64,000 nucleotides of DNA from Flavobacterium paronense. Its GTDB lineage: Bacteria; Bacteroidota; Bacteroidia; Flavobacteriales; Flavobacteriaceae. Position numbers and translations under genes: made by a program. Where the stretch lies: assembly GCF_030409795.1 (NCBI RefSeq), contig NZ_JAUFQN010000019.1, positions 124,001-188,000 of the forward strand, written 5' to 3'. Of this stretch, positions 34,394 to 41,867 are shown in pieces. Numbering within the stretch: the stretch's first letter is position 1; every line of letters starts with the position of its first letter. The notes below the pieces were generated by a model, which worked only from the letters and a program-made list of their open reading frames with translations, was not told where the DNA came from and did no database searches.

Positions 34394-35275
34394 CTAATTT
34401 CTCTTGTCTTCACCCCAAAGTAATTTGGTTCGAAGTGTTTTAAGAAATGTTTCTTCCGGGATTTCAACCATATTAATTTTGAATGGCGTTTTCTTAATTA
34501 GTAATTCAGAATTATTACTGATTGAAGTTATTCTGGAGTCTAATGAAACCAAATATTGCTCTTCTCTTCCCGAAACCTTGAGTTTGATTTCAGTTTCATC
34601 CGGAATTACAAGTGGTCTTGCGTTAAGATTATGTGGTGCAATTGGTGTAATAACTAAAGCATTAACTTCGGGGGTTAAAATTGGTCCTCCACAACTCAAG
34701 GAATAGCCCGTAGAGCCTGTTGGTGTTGCAATGATTAAACCATCTGCCCAATAAGAATTTAAATATTCACCATTCAAATAAGTTTCTATAGTAATCATTG
34801 ATGTAGTATCTTTTCTGCTTACAGAAACTTCATTCATAGCAAAGTTAATATCAATATCAGCGCAATTAGGTGAACAGTCAATTGTTAACAAAGTTCTTTC
34901 TGAAATGGTATATTTTTTTTCTAAAACTATCTGAAGGAAAGATTCTATATTCTCTTTCTGAACTTTAGCCAAAAAACCTAGCCTACCAGCATTGACTCCA
35001 AGGATTGGGATTCCGGAATCACGAACAAAAGTAGCTGCTCTTAAAATAGTTCCATCACCACCAATACTAATAAGAATATCGAAACTGCTATCTAAATCAT
35101 GATGAGAAGCGAAAGTGTTGTATTTTTTACCTACAATTTCTTCTTTGTACAATATTTGCAGAAACTTTTCCTCAATAACCAATTCAACATTGTTTCTGTT
35201 GAAAAAAACAAAAATATCTTTAATGATTGGCCGTGTATCGTTTTGATAATATTGTCCGAAGATAGCAACTTTCAT
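34394..35275 (-). CDS. nadK: NAD kinase
   Basis: Phosphorylates NAD to NADP in the cytoplasm. The 293-residue protein has the catalytic GGDGTIL motif (ISIGGDGTILRAATFV), NAGRLGFLA, the substrate region FAMNEVSVSRKDTTSM and the conserved GLIIATPTGSTGYSLSCGGPIL. Length is typical. It follows the CBS-domain gene on the same strand across a 75-nt gap made of degenerate ACTTCTAACTT words, and precedes porG by 165 bp. Confidence 0.96.
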   Translation of the reverse strand: MKVAIFGQYYQNDTRPIIKDIFVFFNRNNVELVIEEKFLQILYKEEIVGKKYNTFASHHDLDSSFDILISIGGDGTILRAATFVRDSGIPILGVNAGRLGFLAKVQKENIESFLQIVLEKKYTISERTLLTIDCSPNCADIDINFAMNEVSVSRKDTTSMITIETYLNGEYLNSYWADGLIIATPTGSTGYSLSCGGPILTPEVNALVITPIAPHNLNARPLVIPDETEIKLKVSGREEQYLVSLDSRITSISNNSELLIKKTPFKINMVEIPEETFLKTLRTKLLWGEDKRN

Positions 35276-35350
35276 GTTGGGTTGTATTTAAGGTTTCAGA
35301 TTTTAAAGTTTTTTACTTCTAACTTCGTTCTTCCAACTTCTAACTTTGAT

Positions 35351-36010
35351 TTACATATTTAAATATTTATCCAAATATTCAGAACGTTCTTTCAGTGTAT
35401 TTAAATAGTTGTCCTCATGATGTTCAGATACAATTTCATAATTATACCTACGAAACGATTGAATAATTTCATTCATTGCACCGAGAGTCGTTTTTATAGT
35501 TACCTGAATTTTATCCCCATTGGCTTCCGAAACAAAAACACCAAGCAGTTTGCCATTATTGCTTTCTACAATTTGGGTAATCTGGCTCATCGAATAATCT
35601 GCAGTTGGTTTTTCAACCACTATGATTCCGCCGGTTTCTTTAAGGAATGGTGTTTCGTTTAAAAACTTAATGACATCGGTAATTTCGTAATAGCCAATAT
35701 AGTTGTTGGTTTCATCTAAAATAGGAACAATATTCGAATTGTTTCTGGCGAAAACTTCTAATACATCCAACCAAATCATAGATTCACGCACAAAAAAACC
35801 TTCAAATGAATATCTGAAATCAATGATTCTTTTACCGGTTTCAAAAGTTTCCACATCAACAGCTGAAACGCAACCTATATAAATTCCACTATCCATAACA
35901 GGAAAATGAGAATAGGTACTATCGGCAAAGAAATCCTGAATTTCTGCCACAGTTTCCGTACTCGAAAAAGGCTTAAAATCGTTATTGATATATTCAGAAA
36001 GTTGTCTCAT
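35351..36010 (-). CDS. CBS-domain pair protein
   Basis: A 219-residue cytoplasmic protein with two CBS domains (about residues 10-60 and 75-125: HFPVMDSGIYIGCVSAVDVETF; IVPILDETNNYIGYYEITDVIKF) and a C-terminal ACT-like part (about 145-205). CBS pairs usually sense adenine nucleotides. It starts the minus-strand run nadK-porG-uppS-bamA-ompH-ompH-murI; I believe this placement is conserved in Flavobacteria. The ligand and target are unknown. Confidence 0.85.
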   Translation of the reverse strand: MRQLSEYINNDFKPFSSTETVAEIQDFFADSTYSHFPVMDSGIYIGCVSAVDVETFETGKRIIDFRYSFEGFFVRESMIWLDVLEVFARNNSNIVPILDETNNYIGYYEITDVIKFLNETPFLKETGGIIVVEKPTADYSMSQITQIVESNNGKLLGVFVSEANGDKIQVTIKTTLGAMNEIIQSFRRYNYEIVSEHHEDNYLNTLKERSEYLDKYLNM

Positions 36011-36078
36011 CTAGGCTGTATCTTTTAGCGACTGCAAAATAATCAAATTTTGGGACATGATGACTTAGTTTTACTTTG

Positions 36079-36086
36079 TATTTTTG
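36079..36086 (+). promoter_or_regulatory. Promoter -7 element for pdxJ
   Basis: TATTTTTG, exact TAnnTTTG, 29 nt before the pdxJ ATG in the divergent gap with the CBS gene. It rules against the longer in-frame ATG at 36050. Confidence 0.55.
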
Positions 36087-36115
36087 TAATCAAATTTTTA
36101 TCTCAAAAGAGTCTC

Positions 36116-36829
36116 ATGACAAAATTAAGCGTAAACATCAATAAAATAGCGACATTACGAAATGCTCGCGGCGGAAATGTCCCCGATTTGTTGCAAGTTG
36201 CCAAAGACATTCAGAAATTTGGTGCCCAAGGAATAACCATTCATCCCAGACCGGATGAAAGACATATTAGATATCAAGATGCAAGAGATTTGAAGCCAAT
36301 TGTGTACACCGAATTCAATATCGAAGGAAACCCGCAGCATAATTTTATTGATTTGGTTCTGGAATGTAAGCCCGAGCAAGTGACTTTAGTTCCAGATGCT
36401 ATTGGAGCTATAACTTCTTCTGCAGGTTGGGATACAATCAAAAATCAATCTTATTTGACAGAAGTAATTCAGGAATTTCAACGCAATGGAATAAGGACTT
36501 CTATTTTTGTTGATCCAATTCTGGAAATGATTGAAGGCGCCAAAAAAACCGGAACAGACCGAATCGAATTATACACCGAAGCATTCGCACATCAATTCGG
36601 TTTAGGCAATCAAAAGGCAATTGAACCTTATACCAAATCAGCAATTTTAGCCAATGAATTAGGACTTGGAATCAATGCCGGGCACGATTTGAGTTTGGAT
36701 AATATCAAATTCTTTAAAGATAATATCCCGGGATTATTAGAAGTTTCTATTGGTCATGCCTTGATTTGCGAAGCCTTATATCTTGGTTTAGACAATGTCG
36801 TTAATATGTATTTGCAAAAATTAAAATGA
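36116..36829 (+). CDS. pdxJ: Pyridoxine 5'-phosphate synthase
   Basis: Condenses 1-deoxyxylulose 5-phosphate with 3-amino-2-oxopropyl phosphate to give pyridoxine 5'-phosphate in the DXP-dependent B6 pathway. The 237-residue TIM barrel has LSVNINKIATLRNARGG, GITIHPRPDERHI, VTLVPD, RIELYTEAFA and GLGINAGHDLSLDN, all family hallmarks. I start at the ATG after the promoter element. The stop overlaps the next gene (ATGA), so the hydrolase is coupled. Confidence 0.97.
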   Translation: MTKLSVNINKIATLRNARGGNVPDLLQVAKDIQKFGAQGITIHPRPDERHIRYQDARDLKPIVYTEFNIEGNPQHNFIDLVLECKPEQVTLVPDAIGAITSSAGWDTIKNQSYLTEVIQEFQRNGIRTSIFVDPILEMIEGAKKTGTDRIELYTEAFAHQFGLGNQKAIEPYTKSAILANELGLGINAGHDLSLDNIKFFKDNIPGLLEVSIGHALICEALYLGLDNVVNMYLQKLK

Positions 36830-37593
36830 TTTTACACTCCAGAATAGAAGGCGAAGGCAAGCCACTTTTAATCATCCATGGTTTTCTCGGAATGTCCGAT
36901 AATTGGAAATCCTTAGGGTCACTTTATGTTTCGGAAGGTTTTCAAGTACACATGCTCGATTTAAGAAACCACGGCAAAAGTTTTCATTCTGATGAATTCA
37001 ATTATACTGTGATGTCAAATGATGTTTTGGAATATTGCCAACAGTATAACTTATCAAATGTTTCTATTATAGGACATTCAATGGGTGGAAAAATAGCCAT
37101 GCTTTTTGCTACAACTTATCCAGAAATGGTCGAGAAATTAATTGTTGCCGATATTGGTCCGAAATATTACGCACCGCATCATCAAGATATTTTAGCCGGA
37201 TTGAATGCAGTAGATTTTTCTGCAAAACCAGACAGAACTTCAGTTGAAGAAATACTATATCCATTTATTCCTGATTTTGGCACACGCCAGTTTTTAATGA
37301 AGAACTTATATTGGGTTGAACCCGGACAATTGGCTTTTAGATTTAATTTACCTGTTTTTAATGATAAAATAGAAACAATTGGCGAAACCTTGCCAGCAGA
37401 AAATCATTTCGACAAGCCAACACTTTTTATCCGTGGCGGAAACTCTAAATATATTTTAGACACTGATTTGCCCGAAATTAAAAAGCACTTTCCTAACTTT
37501 GAATTAGCAACAATTTCAAACGTGGGCCATTGGCTTCATGCCGAAAACCCAAAATTGTTTTTTGAAGAAACGGCAAGGTTTTTGAGAAACTGA
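36826..37593 (+). CDS. Alpha/beta-fold hydrolase
   Basis: A 255-residue serine hydrolase of the YbfF/esterase type: oxyanion motif LLIIHGFLGMSDNW, nucleophile elbow IIGHSMGGKIAML, and a catalytic His near the end (NVGHWLHAENP). E. coli YbfF and its relatives cleave acyl-CoA or short esters; the substrate here is unknown. It is translation-coupled to pdxJ by a 4-nt overlap, but no link to vitamin B6 metabolism is evident. Confidence 0.9.
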   Translation: MILHSRIEGEGKPLLIIHGFLGMSDNWKSLGSLYVSEGFQVHMLDLRNHGKSFHSDEFNYTVMSNDVLEYCQQYNLSNVSIIGHSMGGKIAMLFATTYPEMVEKLIVADIGPKYYAPHHQDILAGLNAVDFSAKPDRTSVEEILYPFIPDFGTRQFLMKNLYWVEPGQLAFRFNLPVFNDKIETIGETLPAENHFDKPTLFIRGGNSKYILDTDLPEIKKHFPNFELATISNVGHWLHAENPKLFFEETARFLRN

Positions 37594-37615
37594 AAAATTT
37601 AAAATTAAAAAGCAC

Positions 37616-37963
37616 ATGAAACTATTATTTAGAATACTTATCACCGCCATTTTAGTATTGGTTATAGCTAAAGTAATGAAAGGCGTAATTGTAGACGAAT
37701 TCACAACAGCATTAACCGTAGCCATTGTTTTAGGATTGCTTAACTTTTTTGTAAAACCTATTTTAGTCTTATTCACTTTACCGGTAACAATTTTCACATT
37801 AGGATTGTTTTTATTAGTGATTAATGCCGCAATAATATTACTCTGTGATCATTTTGTAGACGGATTTAATGTCAGTTCCTTTTGGACGGCAATGTTGTTC
37901 AGCATTATTTTGTCACTTTCGCAATCGCTGGTTTATCAAATCACTGGCGATGCTAAAAAATAG
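37616..37963 (+). CDS. Phage-holin-family (PF04020-like) four-helix membrane protein
   Basis: A 115-residue protein with four hydrophobic helices and the family pattern TALTVAIVLGLLNFFVKPILVLFTLPVTIFTLGLFLLVINA. The family name comes from a phage gene, but these proteins are widespread single chromosomal genes in bacteria without phage context, and no phage gene is nearby. Function unknown. It follows the hydrolase by 22 nt, so it probably ends the pdxJ transcript. Confidence 0.85.
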   Translation: MKLLFRILITAILVLVIAKVMKGVIVDEFTTALTVAIVLGLLNFFVKPILVLFTLPVTIFTLGLFLLVINAAIILLCDHFVDGFNVSSFWTAMLFSIILSLSQSLVYQITGDAKK

Positions 37964-37987
37964 GGTGTAAATCAATAAAATAAAAAC

Positions 37988-38026
37988 TTGGTTGGGTTGT
38001 ATAAATGTTATAATTTTGCAACCCAA
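37988..38026 (+). promoter_or_regulatory. tig promoter with flanking inverted repeat
   Basis: -33 TTG (37988-37990), a 20-bp spacer and -7 TAATTTTG (38011-38018). An 8-bp perfect inverted repeat TTGGGTTG (37992-37999) and CAACCCAA (38019-38026) brackets the -7 element and could be an operator. The leader to the ATG is about 20 nt. Confidence 0.65.
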
Positions 38027-38043
38027 TTTTAGTATGTATAAAA

Positions 38044-39378
38044 ATGAATATTACAAGAAATAACATAGATGCATTAAATGCAGTTGTTACTGTAGAAGTA
38101 GCAAAAAATGATTATGCTGAAAAAGTAAATAAAGTATTGGCTGATTACCGTAAAAACGCGGCTATTTCAGGTTTCAGAAAAGGAACGGTGCCAATGAGCT
38201 TAATCCAAAAACAATACGGAAAAGCTATTTTATTAGAAGAAGTAAACAAATTGTTGCAAGACAATCTGAACAAATATTTAGTTGCCGAAAAATTAGATAT
38301 TCTTGGAAATCCACTTCCAAAAGTAACCGAAGACTTCAATTGGGACTTAGAAGATTATAAATTCGAATTCGAATTAGGTTTAGCACCGGAATTCAAAGTT
38401 GATTTAGCAGCAAAAAATGACGTAGTTCAATACAAAATCGTTGCTGATGATAAAATGTTGAACGACCAAATAGCACGTATTCAAAAACAATACGGAAAAC
38501 TAATCGCTAAAGATACTGTTGAAGAAGGAAATGATGTTTCCGGATTTTTCACTAACGAAGAAAAAAACATCAATAACAGAACGACTTTATCATTAGATAC
38601 TTTCGCTGACAAGAAAACAGCAAAAAGTTTCATCGGTAAAAAAGTTGGCGATGTGGTGACTTTAAAAACAAAAGGATTATTTGATGACGATCACAAACTA
38701 ATGGACGTTTTGGCTATTGGTCATGATGACGTTCACGGTTTAGATATCGAAGTAACATTCACAATTGACGAAGTTGTTGGTCATGAATTGGCAACTTTAG
38801 ATCAGGAATTATTTGATAAATTATTCGGACCAAAAGTAATCACATCCGTAGCTGAACTAAAAGCAAAAATCAAAGAAGACGCCGAACAACAGTTCAAACA
38901 ACAAGCGGATCAAAAATTCTTAAACGATGTTACCGAGTCTTTAATCGCAACCACTAAATTCGATTTGCCAGCTTCTTTCCTAAAAAAATGGATACAAACT
39001 GCGGGTGAAAACCCAATGACTCCAGAGCAAGCGGAAGAAGAATACAACAAATCGGAAAACGGTTTACGTTACCAACTAATCGAAGGAAAAGTAATGGCAG
39101 ATAACAATTTGCAAATCACTTTCGAAGATTTAAAAACGTACACCACTGATGTTATCAAAAAACAAATGGCACAGTTCGGGCAAATGAATCCAACTGATGA
39201 AGATGTACAAGGAATCGTAGCTCGTGTGATGTCAAACCAAGACGAAGTAAAACGCTTGTCAGAGCAGGTTATGAGCGAAAAAATGCTAAACTTATTTAAA
39301 GATAAAGTAAAAGCAAAAACAAAAGAAGTAAGCTACGACGAATTCATCAAAGCAATGTATGGTGAATTAAATCACTAA
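38044..39378 (+). CDS. tig: Trigger factor
   Basis: A ribosome-bound chaperone with peptidyl-prolyl isomerase activity. The 444-residue protein has the ribosome-binding N-terminal domain (AAISGFRKGTVPMSLIQKQYG; the usual GFRxGxxP signature), a central FKBP-like domain (about residues 150-240) and a long helical C-terminal domain. The order tig-clpP-clpX is the classical bacterial one. It has its own promoter and terminator, so it is uncoupled from clpP. Confidence 0.95.
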   Translation: MNITRNNIDALNAVVTVEVAKNDYAEKVNKVLADYRKNAAISGFRKGTVPMSLIQKQYGKAILLEEVNKLLQDNLNKYLVAEKLDILGNPLPKVTEDFNWDLEDYKFEFELGLAPEFKVDLAAKNDVVQYKIVADDKMLNDQIARIQKQYGKLIAKDTVEEGNDVSGFFTNEEKNINNRTTLSLDTFADKKTAKSFIGKKVGDVVTLKTKGLFDDDHKLMDVLAIGHDDVHGLDIEVTFTIDEVVGHELATLDQELFDKLFGPKVITSVAELKAKIKEDAEQQFKQQADQKFLNDVTESLIATTKFDLPASFLKKWIQTAGENPMTPEQAEEEYNKSENGLRYQLIEGKVMADNNLQITFEDLKTYTTDVIKKQMAQFGQMNPTDEDVQGIVARVMSNQDEVKRLSEQVMSEKMLNLFKDKVKAKTKEVSYDEFIKAMYGELNH

Positions 39379-39400
39379 TAAGATATTTTACTATATTTGA

Positions 39401-39426
39401 GCGTCAAAGTAATTTGGCGCTTTTTT
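39401..39426 (+). terminator. Terminator after tig
   Basis: Stem GCGTCAAA/TTTGGCGC (one G-U pair), loop GTAA, then six T. Confidence 0.82.
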
Positions 39427-39429
39427 ATT

Positions 39430-39570
39430 TTTAGGAGCTAATCCGGCTATCCGTTGCAATCTTTTTATTGTTTGTCACCCTGAGGAGTTTATGCTGAGCG
39501 TAGACGAAGTACAGTCGAAGGGCTTTTCTTTAAACAATAAAAAGGATTTCCTCTACTATCCGGGCTAGGG
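39430..39570. repeat. Long composite REP-like element, copy D (inverted orientation)
   Basis: Read on the minus strand it begins CCCTAGCCCGGATAG and ends GGATTAGCTCCTAAAA, the ends of the REP-like family. The middle holds a different repeat, GTCACCCTGAGGAG ... CGAAGGGC, bracketed by the inverted pair TTTTTATTGTTT (39462-39473) and AAACAATAAAAA (39532-39543). One repeat seems inserted in, or captured by, another. It fills the tig-clpP gap. Confidence 0.75.
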
Positions 39571-39664
39571 TTTCGGCTTACCGACACTATGTCACTTTAA
39601 ATAACAAGGCACGAACTTTGACTAAAACACAATTCATAATTTATAACTCATAATTCATAACTAA

Positions 39665-40321
39665 ATGGACTACGGAAAAGAATTTAAAAAATTTGCTACC
39701 AAAAAACAGGGCGTAAACAGTTTATATTACGATAAAATCGTAGGTAGCATGACGCCTTATATTATTGAAGAACGCCAAATGAATGTGTCTCAACTAGACG
39801 TTTTCTCTCGTTTGATGATGGACAGAATCATCTTCATGGGAACCGGAGTTGACGATTATATGGCCAACATTATCCAAGCGCAATTGTTGTTTTTGGAAAG
39901 TGTTGATGCTTCAAAAGACATTCAAATCTATATCAACTCTCCAGGCGGAAGTGTATATGCTGGTTTAGGAATTTACGACACGATGCAATACATCAAACCA
40001 GACGTAGCAACAATCTGTACCGGAATGGCAGCTTCAATGGGTGCTGTTTTACTTTGTGCCGGTGCCGCAGGAAAACGTTCGGCTTTACCGCATTCAAGAG
40101 TAATGATTCACCAACCATCAGGCGGCGCTTCAGGAGTAGCAACCGATATGGAAATCAACTTGAGAGAAATGTTGAAACTAAAAGAGGAGTTATACCAAAT
40201 CATTGCGCACCATTCAGGACAAACATTTGATAAAGTACACAAAGATTCTGAACGCGATTACTGGATGATTGCAGATGAAGCCAAAGAATACGGAATGATT
40301 GATGAAGTTTTAAGAAGATAA
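39665..40321 (+). CDS. clpP: ATP-dependent Clp protease proteolytic subunit
   Basis: Forms the tetradecameric serine-protease barrel used by ClpX. The 218-residue protein shows the catalytic Ser124 (TGMAASMGA) and His149 (RVMIHQPSGG), plus the conserved RIIFMGTGVDD and YINSPGGSVYAGL. The N-terminus is about 25 residues longer than the E. coli mature form (DYGKEFKKFATKKQGVNSL), which may be a propeptide. It is followed by clpX after 51 nt of degenerate word-repeat DNA. Confidence 0.97.
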   Translation: MDYGKEFKKFATKKQGVNSLYYDKIVGSMTPYIIEERQMNVSQLDVFSRLMMDRIIFMGTGVDDYMANIIQAQLLFLESVDASKDIQIYINSPGGSVYAGLGIYDTMQYIKPDVATICTGMAASMGAVLLCAGAAGKRSALPHSRVMIHQPSGGASGVATDMEINLREMLKLKEELYQIIAHHSGQTFDKVHKDSERDYWMIADEAKEYGMIDEVLRR

Positions 40322-40372
40322 ATAAATTCAAAGTTTGAGGTTATTCAACTTGAAACTTGAAACAAAAAAATA

Positions 40373-41608
40373 ATGGCAAAACAAGTTTTAGAATGTTCTT
40401 TTTGCGGAAGGAAAAAACCGGAAACCAATTTATTGATTGCCGGAATTAATGCGCACGTTTGCGACAGATGTATTGAACAGGCTCACGGAATAGTTTTAGA
40501 AGAATTAAAATCAGGCGGAGCTGCATCAAAGGCGGCTACCGATTTGATTTTGAAAAAGCCTAAAGAAATTCGTGCGTTCCTGGACCAATACGTTATTGGA
40601 CAAGAGCAAACCAAAAAAGTAATGTCGGTTGCAGTATACAATCACTACAAAAGATTGATGCAATTGCAACACGAAGAAGATGTTGAAATCGAAAAATCAA
40701 ACATCATTATGGTGGGTCAAACCGGAACCGGAAAAACATTGGTGGCAAAAACAATTGCACGAATGCTCGAAGTTCCGTTGGCTATTGTTGACGCTACTGT
40801 TTTAACCGAAGCCGGTTATGTTGGAGAAGATGTAGAAAGCATCTTAACCCGCCTATTGCAAGCAGCCGATTATGATTTGGCGAAAGCCGAAAGAGGAATC
40901 GTTTTCATTGACGAAATTGATAAAATTGCCCGTAAAAGTGACAATCCATCAATAACCCGAGATGTTTCCGGCGAAGGTGTACAACAAGCTTTATTGAAAT
41001 TATTAGAAGGAACTGTGGTAAATGTTCCGCCAAAAGGAGGAAGAAAACATCCGGACCAAAAATTCATCGAAGTCAATACCAAAGATATTTTGTTTATTGC
41101 TGGAGGTGCTTTTGATGGTATCGAAAGAATTATTTCTAAGCGATTGAATCGAACTGCGGTTGGTTATACTACCTCTAAAAATGTTGACAATATTGACAAA
41201 GACAATTTGCTTCAATACATAATCCCAAAAGACATCAAAGATTTTGGATTGATTCCCGAAATCATTGGCCGACTTCCGGTATTAACGCACATGGATCCTT
41301 TGGATAGAGAAACGCTTCGCGCTATTTTAACCGAACCAAAGAATGCCTTAATCAAGCAATATCAAAAATTGTTTGCGATGGATGATGTAAAATTCACGAT
41401 TGATAATAATGCATTAGATTATATTGTTGACAAAGCTTTGGAATACAAATTAGGAGCAAGAGGTTTGCGTTCGCTATGTGAAGCTATTCTAACCGATGCT
41501 ATGTATGATTTACCGAGTTCGGACGAAAAGCAATTGCATGTAGATGTTGATTATACAAGAGATGCGTTAACCAAAAATTTATTAAAACGATTGGAAATAG
41601 CATCTTAA
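40373..41608 (+). CDS. clpX: ATP-dependent Clp protease ATP-binding subunit ClpX
   Basis: AAA+ unfoldase that feeds substrates to ClpP. The 411-residue protein has the N-terminal C4 zinc finger (Cys8, Cys11, Cys30, Cys33), Walker A at residues 115-122 (GQTGTGKT), the pore loop GYVGED, Walker B near 176-183 (IVFIDEID) and the sensor region GARGLRS. Length is typical. It is closed by a strong terminator. Confidence 0.97.
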   Translation: MAKQVLECSFCGRKKPETNLLIAGINAHVCDRCIEQAHGIVLEELKSGGAASKAATDLILKKPKEIRAFLDQYVIGQEQTKKVMSVAVYNHYKRLMQLQHEEDVEIEKSNIIMVGQTGTGKTLVAKTIARMLEVPLAIVDATVLTEAGYVGEDVESILTRLLQAADYDLAKAERGIVFIDEIDKIARKSDNPSITRDVSGEGVQQALLKLLEGTVVNVPPKGGRKHPDQKFIEVNTKDILFIAGGAFDGIERIISKRLNRTAVGYTTSKNVDNIDKDNLLQYIIPKDIKDFGLIPEIIGRLPVLTHMDPLDRETLRAILTEPKNALIKQYQKLFAMDDVKFTIDNNALDYIVDKALEYKLGARGLRSLCEAILTDAMYDLPSSDEKQLHVDVDYTRDALTKNLLKRLEIAS

Positions 41609-41630
41609 GTAAGAAACTAATAAATATAAA

Positions 41631-41665
41631 GGGAGTATAATGTAATTCATTATACTCCCTTTTTT
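41631..41665 (+). terminator. Terminator after clpX
   Basis: Perfect 12-bp stem GGGAGTATAATG/CATTATACTCCC, loop TAATT, six T. Confidence 0.93.
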
Positions 41666-41667
41666 AA

Positions 41668-41755
41668 TTTATACGCATCAGTTTTTTAATTCATACGTAC
41701 TAAGTATTCAAAAGATGTACATCTTTTACTAAAAAGATGTACATCTTTTTAAAGA
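41668..41755. repeat. Second 22-bp-spaced palindrome array
   Basis: Four units at 41668, 41690, 41712 and 41734. The first two resemble the first two units downstream of remB (30 of 36 bases identical by hand count). The last two are a different, perfect palindrome: AAAAGATGTACATCTTTT (41710-41727) and AAAAAGATGTACATCTTTTT (41731-41750). All centres are 22 bp apart (41674.5, 41696.5, 41718.5, 41740.5). The array begins straight after the clpX terminator. Confidence 0.85.
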
Positions 41756-41812
41756 CTCCTACTGAACAATTGAAAATAGTTTCAGTATAATTTTAAAAAC
41801 GCTTACTGACAT

Positions 41813-41843
41813 TATAAAAAAAATCCCCGAAGCAGCGGGGATT
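41813..41843 (-). terminator. Terminator after the TonB-type receptor gene
   Basis: Perfect stem AATCCCCG/CGGGGATT, 6-nt loop, and a minus-strand T-tract of about eight. Confidence 0.88.
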
Positions 41844-41867
41844 TTAAATACTAATTATAACCTTTTT

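Noticed and set aside
37616..37963. Phage remnant signalled by a holin-family gene
   Set aside because: No other phage gene is near, and this family is a common chromosomal membrane protein in bacteria.
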